A DNA stretch of 64,000 bases from Onishia taeanensis (GTDB lineage Bacteria; Pseudomonadota; Gammaproteobacteria; Pseudomonadales; Halomonadaceae), in assembly GCF_003268885.1 (NCBI RefSeq), contig NZ_QLSX01000011.1, forward strand, positions 62,001 through 126,000. Direction: 5' to 3'. The stretch's first letter is position 1; every line of letters begins with the position of its first letter. This document shows, in pieces, positions 36,966 through 45,303 of this stretch. The notes under the pieces are model-generated. The model saw nothing but the letters and a program-made list of their open reading frames with translations, searched no databases and was not told where the DNA came from. Position numbers and translations under genes: made by a program.

Positions 36966-37475
36966 TCAACGGCTTCTGACCACCTCGAAGTCGAACCAGC
37001 TGCCGCGACGCGCCTTATCGGTTTCGACCACCACCTGGGCACGCCAGGGCATTACCGCCTCGGTACACAAACCGATCTGTCCTTCTCCAACGAAGGTGCC
37101 CGGCCCGACTTTTTTCAGCGGGAAGCGATGCAGCCCCATGGGCATGTTGCGCCCCACGAACTCCACCGTGACCGCCTTGGCGTCGAGGCCTTCCAGGGCC
37201 ACGGTGAGTGGCAGGGTCGTCATCGGGGCCAGGTCGTTGCCAACACCAAACACCAGTCGCCCACCAAACCCGAGATTGGCTTCGCAGGGCCCGTCGTGAA
37301 GGTCGCAAGCGCCAGACGGTGGATACCAGGTCACGTCGCTCTGGCTGTCTCGCAGGTAGTAGTCCAGCAAATACCAGCAGGCCACCACGACGGTGGCCAG
37401 AGTGACCATGATCAGCAGATTGAGCAGGGGTGAGCGCGGAGCATCATCGTCCTGAGCATGAGGGGAAGAGTTCAT
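36966..37475 (-). CDS. Membrane-anchored protein of unknown function (FixH-like possibility)
   Basis: A 169-residue protein with one N-terminal membrane segment (about residues 19-42) and a soluble beta-rich remainder facing the periplasm. Two Cys lie close together ('GACDLHDGPCEAN', about residues 57-69) and a third at 'GLCTEAV', so disulfides are possible. The late part ('MPWRAQVVVETDKARRGSWFDFEV') loosely recalls FixH/YtkA domains. I do not recognise it firmly. It is convergent with the esterase gene and divergent from the AEC carrier. Confidence 0.6.
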   Translation of the reverse strand: MNSSPHAQDDDAPRSPLLNLLIMVTLATVVVACWYLLDYYLRDSQSDVTWYPPSGACDLHDGPCEANLGFGGRLVFGVGNDLAPMTTLPLTVALEGLDAKAVTVEFVGRNMPMGLHRFPLKKVGPGTFVGEGQIGLCTEAVMPWRAQVVVETDKARRGSWFDFEVVRSR

Positions 37476-37588
37476 GGCGGCGAAAACAGCACTCCCAAGG
37501 CATGTCTAAAAGGTTAAGCTTATCAGCATTTGTCGTTGACGCCCTGGGCAGCAATGTCGCAGGGCGACCACAAGGATGAGGAGACGCC

Positions 37589-38506
37589 ATGACCAGCGTC
37601 GAACAGGCTCTCGGACCGCTATTCCTGCTGATTCTGACGGGTGCGCTGCTGGGCGTTGCACGATGGCCCGGCGGCGACTTCTGGACGCGCCTCGAAGGGG
37701 TCATCTATCACCTGCTGTTCCCCGCCATGCTGGTGGCGACCCTGGCCACCGCTGAGGTCGGCTCGGTGCCAGTGGTGCGCCTGGCGCTTGTGCTACTGGG
37801 AGCGATGCTCGTCTTCGCGCTGCTGCTATGGCTTGGCCGAGGCTGGCTGTCGCTGAGCCAGCCGGCCTTTACCTCGGCTTTCCAGGGGGCGCTGCGCTTC
37901 AACACCTATGTCGGCGTGGCCGGGGCCGCCGCCCTGCATGGCAACGCCGGTGCCACAGTGGCCGCCGTGGCGGTGGCGCTGATGGTGCCGGTGGTCAACG
38001 TGCTGTGCGTTGCGGCCTTCGTTGCCGCCGGCACTCTGGGGCCCTCTAGCCTGGGCAAGAGCTTCGCCGCCCTGGCGCGAAATCCGCTGATCCTGGCCTG
38101 CCTGGCAGGCATCGCGCTCAACCTTACCGGCACCGGGCTGCCCGGCTGGAGCGAAGCGGCGGTCAGTCTGTTGGGCCGGGCCGCCCTGCCGCTGGGCCTG
38201 GTGGCGGTGGGGGTCGCCCTGCGTCCTCAGGTTCTGCTGCGGCTCTCGGCCGGCGTCTGGGCCGCCACGGCCATCAAGCTCGCGCTGATGCCGGCGCTGG
38301 TGCTGTGCCTCGCTCTGCTGCTGGGTCTGCCCCCCGTCAGCCGCGACGTGGCGCTGCTGTTCGCCGCCCTGCCCACCGCCACCTCGGCCTATATCCTCGC
38401 CCGCCAGCTGGGCGGCGATGCCGAACTGATGGCCGCTCTGATCACCGCCCAGACCCTGCTGGCCATGCTGACCCTGCCGCTGTGGCTTGGCCTGGTGATG
38501 GGCTAA
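37589..38506 (+). CDS. AEC-family transporter (auxin efflux carrier-like permease)
   Basis: A 305-residue inner-membrane protein with about ten hydrophobic segments across its length. The N-terminal block (LGPLFLLILTGALLG; later 'RLEGVIYHLLFPAMLVATLA') and the C-terminal 'AALPTATSAYILARQLGGD' are typical of bacterial AEC permeases, several of which carry malate or other organic acids. GAGGAG precedes the ATG. Proximity to D-lactate dehydrogenase (convergent) allows but does not prove an organic-acid substrate. Confidence 0.88.
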   Translation: MTSVEQALGPLFLLILTGALLGVARWPGGDFWTRLEGVIYHLLFPAMLVATLATAEVGSVPVVRLALVLLGAMLVFALLLWLGRGWLSLSQPAFTSAFQGALRFNTYVGVAGAAALHGNAGATVAAVAVALMVPVVNVLCVAAFVAAGTLGPSSLGKSFAALARNPLILACLAGIALNLTGTGLPGWSEAAVSLLGRAALPLGLVAVGVALRPQVLLRLSAGVWAATAIKLALMPALVLCLALLLGLPPVSRDVALLFAALPTATSAYILARQLGGDAELMAALITAQTLLAMLTLPLWLGLVMG

Positions 38507-38570
38507 CCTCTTGCCTGACTGATCTTTTGGCGAGGCTATCACGCCATATTCTGCTCTCCGAGTCGCCGCT

Positions 38571-39572
38571 TTAGCCTTCCTGGGTGACCCGGTTGGCGCA
38601 AGGCATACCGCGACTCAGGGCATCGATGTTGGCAAGCGTCACCTCGGCGATCTCGGTGAGCGCCTCGGCGGTAAAGAAGCCCTGATGGCCGGTGATCAGC
38701 ACGTTGGGGAAGGTGGTCAGGCGTTGGAAAACATCGTCATCGATGATGTCGCCCGAGTGGTCGCGGAAGAACAGCGACGTCTCCTGCTCGTAGACGTCGA
38801 TGGCCAGGCCCCCTAGACGCCGCGTCTTGAGCGCCGCGATCGCGGCCCGGGTATCGATCAGCCCGCCCCGCGAGGTGTTGATCAAGATCGCCCCAGGCTT
38901 GAGCCGGCAAAGCGCCTGCTCATCGATCAGATAGCGGGTCTCATCGGTGAGCGGGCAGTGCAGGCTGATCACATCGCTTTCGGCCAACAGCCGTTCCCGG
39001 GACACATACTCCCCGTCCAGCGCCTGGAAGGCTTCGCTCGGGTAACGGTCCTCGCCGAGCAACCGGCACCCGAAGCCGCGGAAGATGCGCGCCGTGGCAA
39101 GGCCGATGCGGCCGGTACCAATCAGGCCCACCGTCTTGCCGGCAAGCGTCATGCCTAAAAGCCCCTCGAGCATGAAGTTGCCCTCGCGCACCCGGTTGAA
39201 GGCGCGGTGGGTGCGACGGTTGAGGGTCAGCAACAGCGCCAGAGCATGCTCAGCCACCGCTTCCGGTGAATAGGCCGGCACCCGCGCCACCGCGAGGCCC
39301 AAGCGCTCGGCGGCGGCCAGATCCACGTTGTTGAAACCGGCGCAGCGCATGGCAACGAAACGCACGCCGAAGGCCGCCAGCGCTTCCAGCACCTCGGCAT
39401 CCAGCCGATCGTTGACGAAGGCGCAGACCCCGTCGACACCCTGGGCCAGCACCGCACTGTCCGGCGTCAGGGTCACCTCGTGAAACTGAAGGTCGATATC
39501 GCGACCTGCACACGCCTCGGTGAAGAAACGACGGTCGTAGGGCTGAGCACTGAACACGGCAACGCGGGACAC
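38571..39572 (-). CDS. ldhA: D-lactate dehydrogenase (NAD-dependent 2-hydroxyacid dehydrogenase)
   Basis: A 333-residue cytosolic enzyme reducing pyruvate to D-lactate. NAD-binding 'GLIGTGRIGLATARIFRGFG' (about residues 147-166), substrate Arg in 'INTSRGGLID', catalytic Glu in 'YEQE' and His in 'ITGHQGFFT' (the usual His site) are present. The start is GTG 39572, 5 nt after AAGGAGG; the GTG six bases earlier is inside that ribosome-binding site. Upstream lies a 12-nt repeat array and then the divergent candidate small RNA. Confidence 0.93.
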   Translation of the reverse strand: MSRVAVFSAQPYDRRFFTEACAGRDIDLQFHEVTLTPDSAVLAQGVDGVCAFVNDRLDAEVLEALAAFGVRFVAMRCAGFNNVDLAAAERLGLAVARVPAYSPEAVAEHALALLLTLNRRTHRAFNRVREGNFMLEGLLGMTLAGKTVGLIGTGRIGLATARIFRGFGCRLLGEDRYPSEAFQALDGEYVSRERLLAESDVISLHCPLTDETRYLIDEQALCRLKPGAILINTSRGGLIDTRAAIAALKTRRLGGLAIDVYEQETSLFFRDHSGDIIDDDVFQRLTTFPNVLITGHQGFFTAEALTEIAEVTLANIDALSRGMPCANRVTQEG

Positions 39573-39584
39573 GGACACCTCCTT

Positions 39585-39668
39585 GTGAAGACTCTGGTGA
39601 AGACTCTGGTAAAAACCCGTATGAAGACTCTATGTGCAAAAACTTCTGAAAACTCTTGTGGAAACACG
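39585..39668. repeat. Degenerate 12-nt tandem array upstream of ldhA
   Basis: Seven consecutive 12-base units, the first two identical (GTGAAGACTCTG at 39585 and 39597) and the others increasingly diverged, cover the ldhA leader/promoter region. Confidence 0.7.
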
Positions 39669-39696
39669 GGTCGAGACCTAGAGCCAGATCTTTTGT

Positions 39697-39746
39697 TGAA
39701 AAACATTCTCGTTACGCTTGACCGATCAAATGAGAATGCTTATCTT
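39697..39746 (+). promoter_or_regulatory. Sigma-70 promoter with overlapping Fur boxes
   Basis: TTGACC (39718-39723), 17-base spacer and TATCTT (39741-39746) form a good sigma-70 promoter. TGAGAATGCTTATCT (39731-39745) agrees at 12 of 14 defined positions with the 7-1-7 Fur consensus TGATAAT-N-ATTATCA and covers most of the -10 box. A second, weaker match (10 of 14) lies at 39697-39711. This is the layout of an iron-repressed promoter. Confidence 0.65.
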
Positions 39747-39752
39747 TGGTGT

Positions 39753-39866
39753 GTGGCGCTCGCCAAGCGCCACTTACCATGCAGAGAATGTCAGGTTCCC
39801 TGTCATGGTTTCTCCTCATCAAGCTAGTCACGGTCTTAATGCCGCCCTCCCGGGCGGCGTTTTTTT
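39753..39866 (+). ncRNA. Candidate Fur-controlled small RNA (RyhB/PrrF-like in design)
   Basis: The predicted start, 7 nt after the -10 box, coincides with a perfect 8-bp hairpin (GTGGCGCT/AGCGCCAC, 39753-39773). About 65 nt of less structured sequence follow, including a UCUCCUC stretch near 39811 able to pair with ribosome-binding sites, then a Rho-independent terminator (39841-39866). Length is about 114 nt. Reading frames through it run into the terminator and have no family match. The 5' hairpin, open middle and terminator resemble iron-responsive small RNAs, but I see no recognisable RyhB or PrrF core, so it would be a functional analogue only. Confidence 0.6.
39841..39866 (+). terminator. 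Terminator of the candidate small RNA
   Basis: GCCGCCC and GGGCGGC arms with a short loop are followed by seven T on the plus strand. No T-run exists on the minus strand, so it does not serve the LysR gene. Confidence 0.9.
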
Positions 39867-39982
39867 GTCTGGCTTTCAAGACGGTAAGGCCATTGTGCCG
39901 GGCATCGGTCGGGCTCGCCTTGTCCTCCGTCAAGCTCGACCGTGTCATCACGTTCCTCAGCGCCAGCATGCTCTGCACAGCC

Positions 39983-40891
39983 TCAGCGAGCGCCCCGCTC
40001 CCGCCACAGGCCGCGCTGATAGAGCCGCTCGTGGAGCAGTGCGGCCAGTGCATCCACCGCGGGCTTCGAGGCCGCCGACATCCGTTTGCCGAGGTGAAGC
40101 TGCGCCTCGCCGCCGGTCAGCGCCGGCAGCCCATCCGCCGGCCCTAGCTCGCGCATCGCCGGCGTCAGCCGCTCCCGGTCGAGCACGCTGATCGACAGCC
40201 CCGCCTCCACCGCCGTTTCCAGGGCATGAACGCTGGTGCTGGTGAAGACCGCATACCAGGCGCGCTCCTCGGCCTCCAGCGCCTCAATGCCGATCGCTCG
40301 GTACGGGCAATCCACCGGATGCAGGCCCAACGGCAAGGGCTGCGTCGGGTCGAGCACGTACTCCCGAGCCGCGGCCCAAACCGGTGAAGTGCGCCACAGC
40401 GGCTGGCCACCTTCGAGCCGGTGCGAGCGGTCGAGCAGCAGCGCAAGCGTCAGCTCACCACGCTCGAGCCGTCGGGCCAGTTCACCGCTGGTCGCGGTGA
40501 CCGCCTCCAACAGCACATCAGGATGCTGAGCCATGAACTCGGGCAGGATCTGGCCTACCAGCTCGCGGGCAAAATCCTCCGGCATGCCGAAGCGCACCCT
40601 GCCGGAAAGCCCTTGGCCGGTGAAACGCGCCAGCAGCCGATCATGCTGCCCCAGCAGGGCGCGAGCCTCGCGCATCAGCGACTCGCCGGCGGGCGTCAAC
40701 GTCATGCCGCGAGCGCTGCGGATCAGCAGCCGTGTCGCCAAGCGCTCCTCTAATCGCTTGATTTGCATGCTGATCGCGCTGACCGTGCGATGCCGCTGCT
40801 CGGCGGCTGCGGCCAGGGTGCCAAGCTGCGCGACGGCCAGAAAGCTGCGCAACGACTCAAGATCCAGGGCGCTGGACACGACTTCAGACAT
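39983..40891 (-). CDS. LysR-family transcriptional regulator
   Basis: A 302-residue regulator. The N-terminal helix-turn-helix ('SLRSFLAVAQLGTLAAAAEQRHRTVSAISMQIKRLEERLATRLLIRS', region residues 13-59) is typical, followed by a two-lobed effector domain. Divergent from the DMT exporter gene with 121 bp between starts, the usual layout for a LysR protein and its target. Effector is unknown. Confidence 0.88.
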   Translation of the reverse strand: MSEVVSSALDLESLRSFLAVAQLGTLAAAAEQRHRTVSAISMQIKRLEERLATRLLIRSARGMTLTPAGESLMREARALLGQHDRLLARFTGQGLSGRVRFGMPEDFARELVGQILPEFMAQHPDVLLEAVTATSGELARRLERGELTLALLLDRSHRLEGGQPLWRTSPVWAAAREYVLDPTQPLPLGLHPVDCPYRAIGIEALEAEERAWYAVFTSTSVHALETAVEAGLSISVLDRERLTPAMRELGPADGLPALTGGEAQLHLGKRMSAASKPAVDALAALLHERLYQRGLWRERGAR

Positions 40892-41012
40892 ATTGAAGGC
40901 TCACTGCAATTTTAATCGATTCTCTTAACACTCTAGTCGCCCGAGAATGGCCACGCCATCATCGCCAACGACCGCTGAACACCTGGGATGTGATGATGCG
41001 CTAGGAGACACC

Positions 41013-42206
41013 ATGCAACTGCACTCATCGACACCTGGATTCTTTCACCGTCTGCCACTCGGGACCCTGTCCATCGCCGCGGGCTTCGTGCTCTGCTGGA
41101 GCAGTGGCTTCGTCGGCAGCCGCCTCGCGGTCGCCGTCGACACCCCGGTACTCACCCTCTACGTCTGGCGTTTCGCCCTGGCGACCCTGATCGCGGCCCT
41201 GATCTGGGCGGCACAGTCGGGGCCGCAAGGCCTGCGTGAGCAGCTTGCGTGGCGGTCACTGGGGCGGGAGGCGGCGATTGGCAGCCTGACCGTGGGCCTT
41301 TATCTGCTGGCCATGCTGGTGGCCGTCCAGCAGGGCGTCAGTGCCGGAGTCGCCTCGCTGGTGGGTGCACTGCAGCCGCTGGCCGCCGCCGGATTGGCCG
41401 GCCTATGGCTCGGCGAAATCAACGGTCGCGGCCGCTGGATCGGCATGGGCGTGGCCACCCTGGGTGCCGGACTATGCGTGCTGGATGACGTGCAAGGAGT
41501 TGGCGGGGCGCCGGCCTGGGCCTATGCCCTGCCAGTGCTGGCGGTGGCAGCGGTGACGCTTGGCAGCGTCATGACCTCGACGCCACGGGTGAAGCTGCCG
41601 TTGATGGCACGCCTGACGGCTCAACTCATGGCGGCAACGCTGGTGTTCGTCGCGGCGGCGCTTGCCGCTGGCAGCCCTCTGACGCCGCCGGCGATGGACG
41701 CCGAGACGCTCACCGTGATGGCTTGGCTGGTGGGACTTGCCACCTTCGGCGGCTACGGTTTCTTCGTGGTCGGGCTGGGACGCTTGGGAGTGGCGCGGTT
41801 GTCGACGTTGATCTACCTGACGCCGGCGGTAACGCTGGGCTTCACCGCCGTACTGTTCGACGAGCTGCCGGGGCAGCTTGGCTGGCTGGGGATGGCGGTG
41901 GCCGCCGCCGGGGTGCTGATGGCCCTGGGCTCACGCCCACGCTCAAGCAGCTCGACGCAAGCACCCGACCGGGCAACCAGCCAGACGTCCTCTCAGGCCA
42001 ACATGGAGGCATCCCATTGGGCAGCCCAGGTCAGTGACGCGCTCGATGGCGAGCACGCGCACCAGGAGATCCCTAAGACCCAGGCCCGGCCGGTGGGCGA
42101 GGCTCAGGCCTCGCGAGCGAAGATCAGGTCCCAGACGCCGTGGCCGAGTCGTTCGCCGCGGGCCTCGAACTTGGTCAGCGGCCGGAAGTCGGGGCGCGGC
42201 ACATAG
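41013..42206 (+). CDS. DMT-superfamily (EamA) exporter with long C-terminal tail
   Basis: A 397-residue protein with ten membrane helices in two EamA repeats (about residues 12-140 and 160-300). TAGGAGA lies 4 nt before the ATG. After about residue 302 comes a hydrophilic tail of roughly 95 residues, rich in Ser, Gln and Arg, that is not part of the EamA fold. The last 103 bp overlap the 3' end of convergent trmB, so the tail may be the result of a lost earlier stop. Probably exports a metabolite or amino acid under control of the divergent LysR protein. Confidence 0.85.
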   Translation: MQLHSSTPGFFHRLPLGTLSIAAGFVLCWSSGFVGSRLAVAVDTPVLTLYVWRFALATLIAALIWAAQSGPQGLREQLAWRSLGREAAIGSLTVGLYLLAMLVAVQQGVSAGVASLVGALQPLAAAGLAGLWLGEINGRGRWIGMGVATLGAGLCVLDDVQGVGGAPAWAYALPVLAVAAVTLGSVMTSTPRVKLPLMARLTAQLMAATLVFVAAALAAGSPLTPPAMDAETLTVMAWLVGLATFGGYGFFVVGLGRLGVARLSTLIYLTPAVTLGFTAVLFDELPGQLGWLGMAVAAAGVLMALGSRPRSSSSTQAPDRATSQTSSQANMEASHWAAQVSDALDGEHAHQEIPKTQARPVGEAQASRAKIRSQTPWPSRSPRASNLVSGRKSGRGT

Positions 42207-42940
42207 GGCGTGCTCTCGGCGGGGGCAGTGTTGCGATAGCCGGGCGCCTCCGCCATCACCTCCGCCATCACCTCCGCCATCCACTCGGCATAGGCCTCCC
42301 AGTCGGTGGCCATGTGCAGGGTGCCGCCGGGCTTCAGGCAGCGGCGCACCAGCTCGACAAAGGCCGGCTGAACGATGCGGCGCTTGTGATGCTTCTTCTT
42401 CGGCCAGGGGTCGGGGAAGAATAACTGCAGGCGCTCAAGGCTCGCGTCGGGCAGGCACTCGTCTAGTACCCGCAGGGCATCTTCACGGTAAACCCGCAGG
42501 TTGCTGAGCCCGCGCTTGTCGGCCTCATCCAGCAGCTTGCCCACGCCTGGGGCGTGCACCTCGATGCCGATGAAGTCGGTCTCGGGGTGGCGCTCGGCCT
42601 GCTCGATCAAGGAGCCCCCCATGCCGAAGCCAATCTCCACCACCAGCGGCGCCTGACGCCCGAACAGGGTCGCCGGGTCCTGAGGGCCATCATCGAGCGT
42701 CAGGCCGAGCCGCGGCCAGACCTCCTCGAGGCCGCGGGTCTGGGCCTGCGTCATGCGCCCGGCCCGCAGCACATAGCTCTTGATGCCGCGGCGGTGCAGC
42801 GGCGCGGCCTCGTCTTGCGTTGTCTTCTCTTGCACAGATACATCGTGTGTCGCCTGCGCAGCGCCATCGGCGGCAGGGGCGGTGTCATCCACCTTAGCGG
42901 CGGCTGCGGTGTCGGGCGTCGGGGTGCGGTCGTCGTTCAT
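42104..42940 (-). CDS. trmB: tRNA (guanine-N7-)-methyltransferase
   Basis: A 278-residue SAM-dependent enzyme that makes m7G46 in tRNA. SAM motif '[12 protein letters not shown]', then '[11 protein letters not shown]', and the hallmark '[19 protein letters not shown]' are all present. ATG 42940 was chosen; a TTG 51 bases upstream lacks a ribosome-binding site. The first 55 residues are a low-complexity Asp/Thr/Ala-rich extension. A small in-frame 12-bp repeat gives '[12 protein letters not shown]' near residue 240. It follows thiG on the same strand; its 3' end overlaps the DMT gene. Confidence 0.95.
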   Translation of the reverse strand: MNDDRTPTPDTAAAAKVDDTAPAADGAAQATHDVSVQEKTTQDEAAPLHRRGIKSYVLRAGRMTQAQTRGLEEVWPRLGLTLDDGPQDPATLFGRQAPLVVEIGFGMGGSLIEQAERHPETDFIGIEVHAPGVGKLLDEADKRGLSNLRVYREDALRVLDECLPDASLERLQLFFPDPWPKKKHHKRRIVQPAFVELVRRCLKPGGTLHMATDWEAYAEWMAEVMAEVMAEAPGYRNTAPAESTPYVPRPDFRPLTKFEARGERLGHGVWDLIFAREA

Positions 42941-43000
42941 ACGGCGGCGGTCGAATATCCGTGAGTCATAAGTAAGGCGGTCGTCAGTCAACGGCAGTGA

Positions 43001-43798
43001 TCAGCCGTTGATGCGTCCGGCGAAGGGCGAGGACGGCTCGGCGTTCTGGCGGCGCGGCATGCGGCCGGCCAGGAAGGCCTCGCGACCGGCTTCCACGGCC
43101 TGACGCATAGCGTTGGCCATGCGCTCAGGATCGCGGGCATGGGCGATCGCCGAATTCATCAGCACGGCGTCGCAGCCAAGCTCCATGGCCAACGCCGCGT
43201 CCGAGGCGGTGCCGATGCCGGCATCCACCAGCACCGGCACCTGGCTCTGCTCGACGATCAGGCGCAGGTTGTGCGGGTTCTGGATACCATGGCCGGAGCC
43301 GATCAGCGAGCCCAGCGGCATGATCGCCGCACAGCCCATGCGCTCGAGCTCACGGGCAACGATCGGATCGTCGCTGGTATAGACCATGACGTCGAAATCG
43401 TCGGCCAGCAGCTCCTCGGCGGCCTTGAGAGTCTCGACCACGTTCGGGTAGAGGGTGCCGTCGTCGCCGAGCACTTCGAGCTTGACCAGGTTGTGGCCGT
43501 CGAGCAGCTCGCGGGCGAGCTTGCAGGTGCGCACGGCGTCGCGAGCCGTGTAGCAGCCGGCGGTGTTGGGCAGCAGGGTATAGCGGCTCGGCGGGATCAC
43601 ATCGAGCAGATTGGTCGCGTCAGCGTCCTGACCCAAATTGGTGCGGCGCACCGCGAAGGTGACGATCTCGGCGGCGCTGGCCGCGATCGCGCGGGACGCC
43701 TCGTCGAAGTCACGATACTTGCCGGTGCCGACCAGCAGCCGCGAGCCGAACTCGCGGCCGGCGATCGTCAGCGGTTGATCCTCGATACGTTCAGACAT
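43001..43798 (-). CDS. thiG: Thiazole synthase
   Basis: A 265-residue TIM-barrel enzyme that forms the thiazole phosphate of thiamine from deoxyxylulose phosphate, ThiS thiocarboxylate and an imine. The Schiff-base Lys is in '[11 protein letters not shown]' (about residue 106). 'GTGKYRDF' near the start and '[16 protein letters not shown]' bind phosphate and substrate. GAGGAG precedes the ATG. It follows thiS and precedes trmB on the minus strand. Confidence 0.97.
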   Translation of the reverse strand: MSERIEDQPLTIAGREFGSRLLVGTGKYRDFDEASRAIAASAAEIVTFAVRRTNLGQDADATNLLDVIPPSRYTLLPNTAGCYTARDAVRTCKLARELLDGHNLVKLEVLGDDGTLYPNVVETLKAAEELLADDFDVMVYTSDDPIVARELERMGCAAIMPLGSLIGSGHGIQNPHNLRLIVEQSQVPVLVDAGIGTASDAALAMELGCDAVLMNSAIAHARDPERMANAMRQAVEAGREAFLAGRMPRRQNAEPSSPFAGRING

Positions 43799-43840
43799 CT
43801 GGTCTCCTCGGGTGGGGCAGGCGCGCGGTGAACGCGCCAG

Positions 43841-44041
43841 CTAGCCGCCGCCGATGGCATGCACGATTTCGACGCGATCGCCTTCGGCGAGCCGGGTGGC
43901 CTCGTGCTGGCTGCGGGGCACGATCTCTTCGTTGACCTCGACAGCGATCCGCCGGCCGGCCAGTTCAAGCGCAACAACCAGCTCGCCGACGGTGGTCTCG
44001 CTCGCAAGCTGCTTGGCATCACCATTGAGCTGGATCTGCAT
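43841..44041 (-). CDS. thiS: Sulfur carrier protein ThiS
   Basis: A 66-residue ubiquitin-fold carrier. It ends in Gly-Gly ('HAIGGG'), whose terminal carboxylate becomes the thiocarboxylate that donates sulfur to ThiG. 'VEVNEEIVPRSQH' is the family mid-section. It lies 42 bp upstream of thiG and is first in the operon. Confidence 0.95.
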   Translation of the reverse strand: MQIQLNGDAKQLASETTVGELVVALELAGRRIAVEVNEEIVPRSQHEATRLAEGDRVEIVHAIGGG

Positions 44042-44172
44042 GGCATCCTCTCAACAGGCTGTTAAAGGGCACATATTGTAGCCTGTTCGCGGCGCTCGGG
44101 GTACGGTAATCCCGGCATCGGCGCCAGGTGCGGCGAGCGGCCTCACCGCCCCCAGTTGAACAGGAGAGCAGA

Positions 44173-44544
44173 ATGCGAGATAGGCGATGGTGGATGACGG
44201 CAGCCGGCAGCGGCGCGCTGACGGTGATGGCCGGGGCCTTCGGCGCCCATGCCCTGGGCGACACCCTGGCCCCCAAGCTGCTGGCGGCTTTCGAGACCGG
44301 CGTTCGCTACCAGGCCTGGCACACCCTGGCGATACTCGGCGTGCTGGCCTGGCGGTCAAGCCTGCCGCGCGCCGGGCAGCTGGCGGTGATCCGGCTGTGG
44401 ACGCTGGGCATGCTGCTGTTCTCGGGCTCGCTGTATACGCTGGCACTCAGCGGCGTGACGCTGCTTGGCCTGATCACCCCGTTTGGCGGCCTGTGCCTGA
44501 TACTCGGCTGGCTGGCACTGGGCTTCAGCGCCTGGCGGGCCTAG
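44173..44544 (+). CDS. DUF423 membrane protein
   Basis: A 123-residue inner-membrane protein with four helices. The N-terminal 'GALTVMAGAFGAHAL' (about residues 11-25) and 'FETGVRYQAWHTLAIL' (about 37-52) are the DUF423 signature. Function unknown. AGGAG lies about 7 nt before ATG 44173. Divergent from thiS. Confidence 0.87.
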   Translation: MRDRRWWMTAAGSGALTVMAGAFGAHALGDTLAPKLLAAFETGVRYQAWHTLAILGVLAWRSSLPRAGQLAVIRLWTLGMLLFSGSLYTLALSGVTLLGLITPFGGLCLILGWLALGFSAWRA

Positions 44545-44575
44545 GGCTTAGGCGTAGAGACAGGGCGCTCAAGTT

Positions 44576-44989
44576 TCAGTCGCCGTCGGGCAGCGCATAG
44601 GTCGCGGTGACGATGGCCACCGGCTGCTCGTCGCCGGCGGAGTAGAGTTCCACCTCGCCGACCGCCAGGCGCCGGCCCAGCTTGACGATACGCGCGTTGG
44701 CAATAAGGTCGCGATCACCCCGGGCACGGCGCAGGAAGTGGCAGTTGAAATCGGTGGTCACGGCCATCGCCTCGGGGCCGATCTGGGCCAGAATCGCCAC
44801 GTACAGGCAAACATCGGCAAGCCCCATGATGCTCGGGCCGGACACGCTGGCGCCGGGGCGCAGGTGCTCATCCTCGATGGCGAGGCTCATGGTGGCACGC
44901 ATCTCATCGACGCCCTCGATGGTGCCCTGGCGATGGGGGAAGGCCTCATCGAGAAATTCTTCGATGGCGGCGGCGGACATCACGGTCAT
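44576..44989 (-). CDS. PaaI-type hotdog-fold thioesterase
   Basis: A 137-residue hotdog protein. 'SVSGPSIMGLADVCLYVAIL' (about residues 48-67) is the PaaI active-site helix with Asp, preceded by a glycine/proline loop, and a beta sheet follows ('DFNCHFLRRA', 'GEVELYS'). Such enzymes hydrolyse acyl-CoA esters. AGGGAG precedes the ATG. The 314-bp gap to glcB contains only the terminator of glcB and no gene I can support. Confidence 0.85.
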   Translation of the reverse strand: MTVMSAAAIEEFLDEAFPHRQGTIEGVDEMRATMSLAIEDEHLRPGASVSGPSIMGLADVCLYVAILAQIGPEAMAVTTDFNCHFLRRARGDRDLIANARIVKLGRRLAVGEVELYSAGDEQPVAIVTATYALPDGD

Positions 44990-45145
44990 GGCGGGCTCCC
45001 TGCGGCGAGACGTTCCTATGAGGTGTTGCTATGAGGTGTTCCGATGATACACGGGGGTCGGGCCCAAGATAGCCTATTGGCAGGCCGCGCGCCCAGTCCC
45101 AACGCCCCTTCAAAGGTGGCAGACCGGGCCGCCATCAGGCCACGC

Positions 45146-45178
45146 AAAAAGGCCCCGGAACAGAGGTTCCGGGGCCTT
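45146..45178 (-). terminator. Strong terminator downstream of glcB
   Basis: A 13-bp perfect stem (AAGGCCCCGGAAC and its complement) with a 4-nt loop runs into five T on the minus strand, 126 bp past the glcB stop. Confidence 0.88.
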
Positions 45179-45303
45179 GCTTGCTTACGTCAATCGGTCC
45201 CTCGGCCTGGGGCGTCCAAGTCATGCCCCAACACTGACCAGGACTCAGGGCTCAGCCCACTGGCGCGGGAGGAGCCAGGCGAGACCAGGCGAGGATATCG
45301 CCG

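Noticed and set aside
39718-40191. Open frames reading plus-strand from the sRNA promoter
   Set aside because: They begin at weak codons, run through a strong terminator and continue antisense to the LysR gene; no ribosome-binding site.
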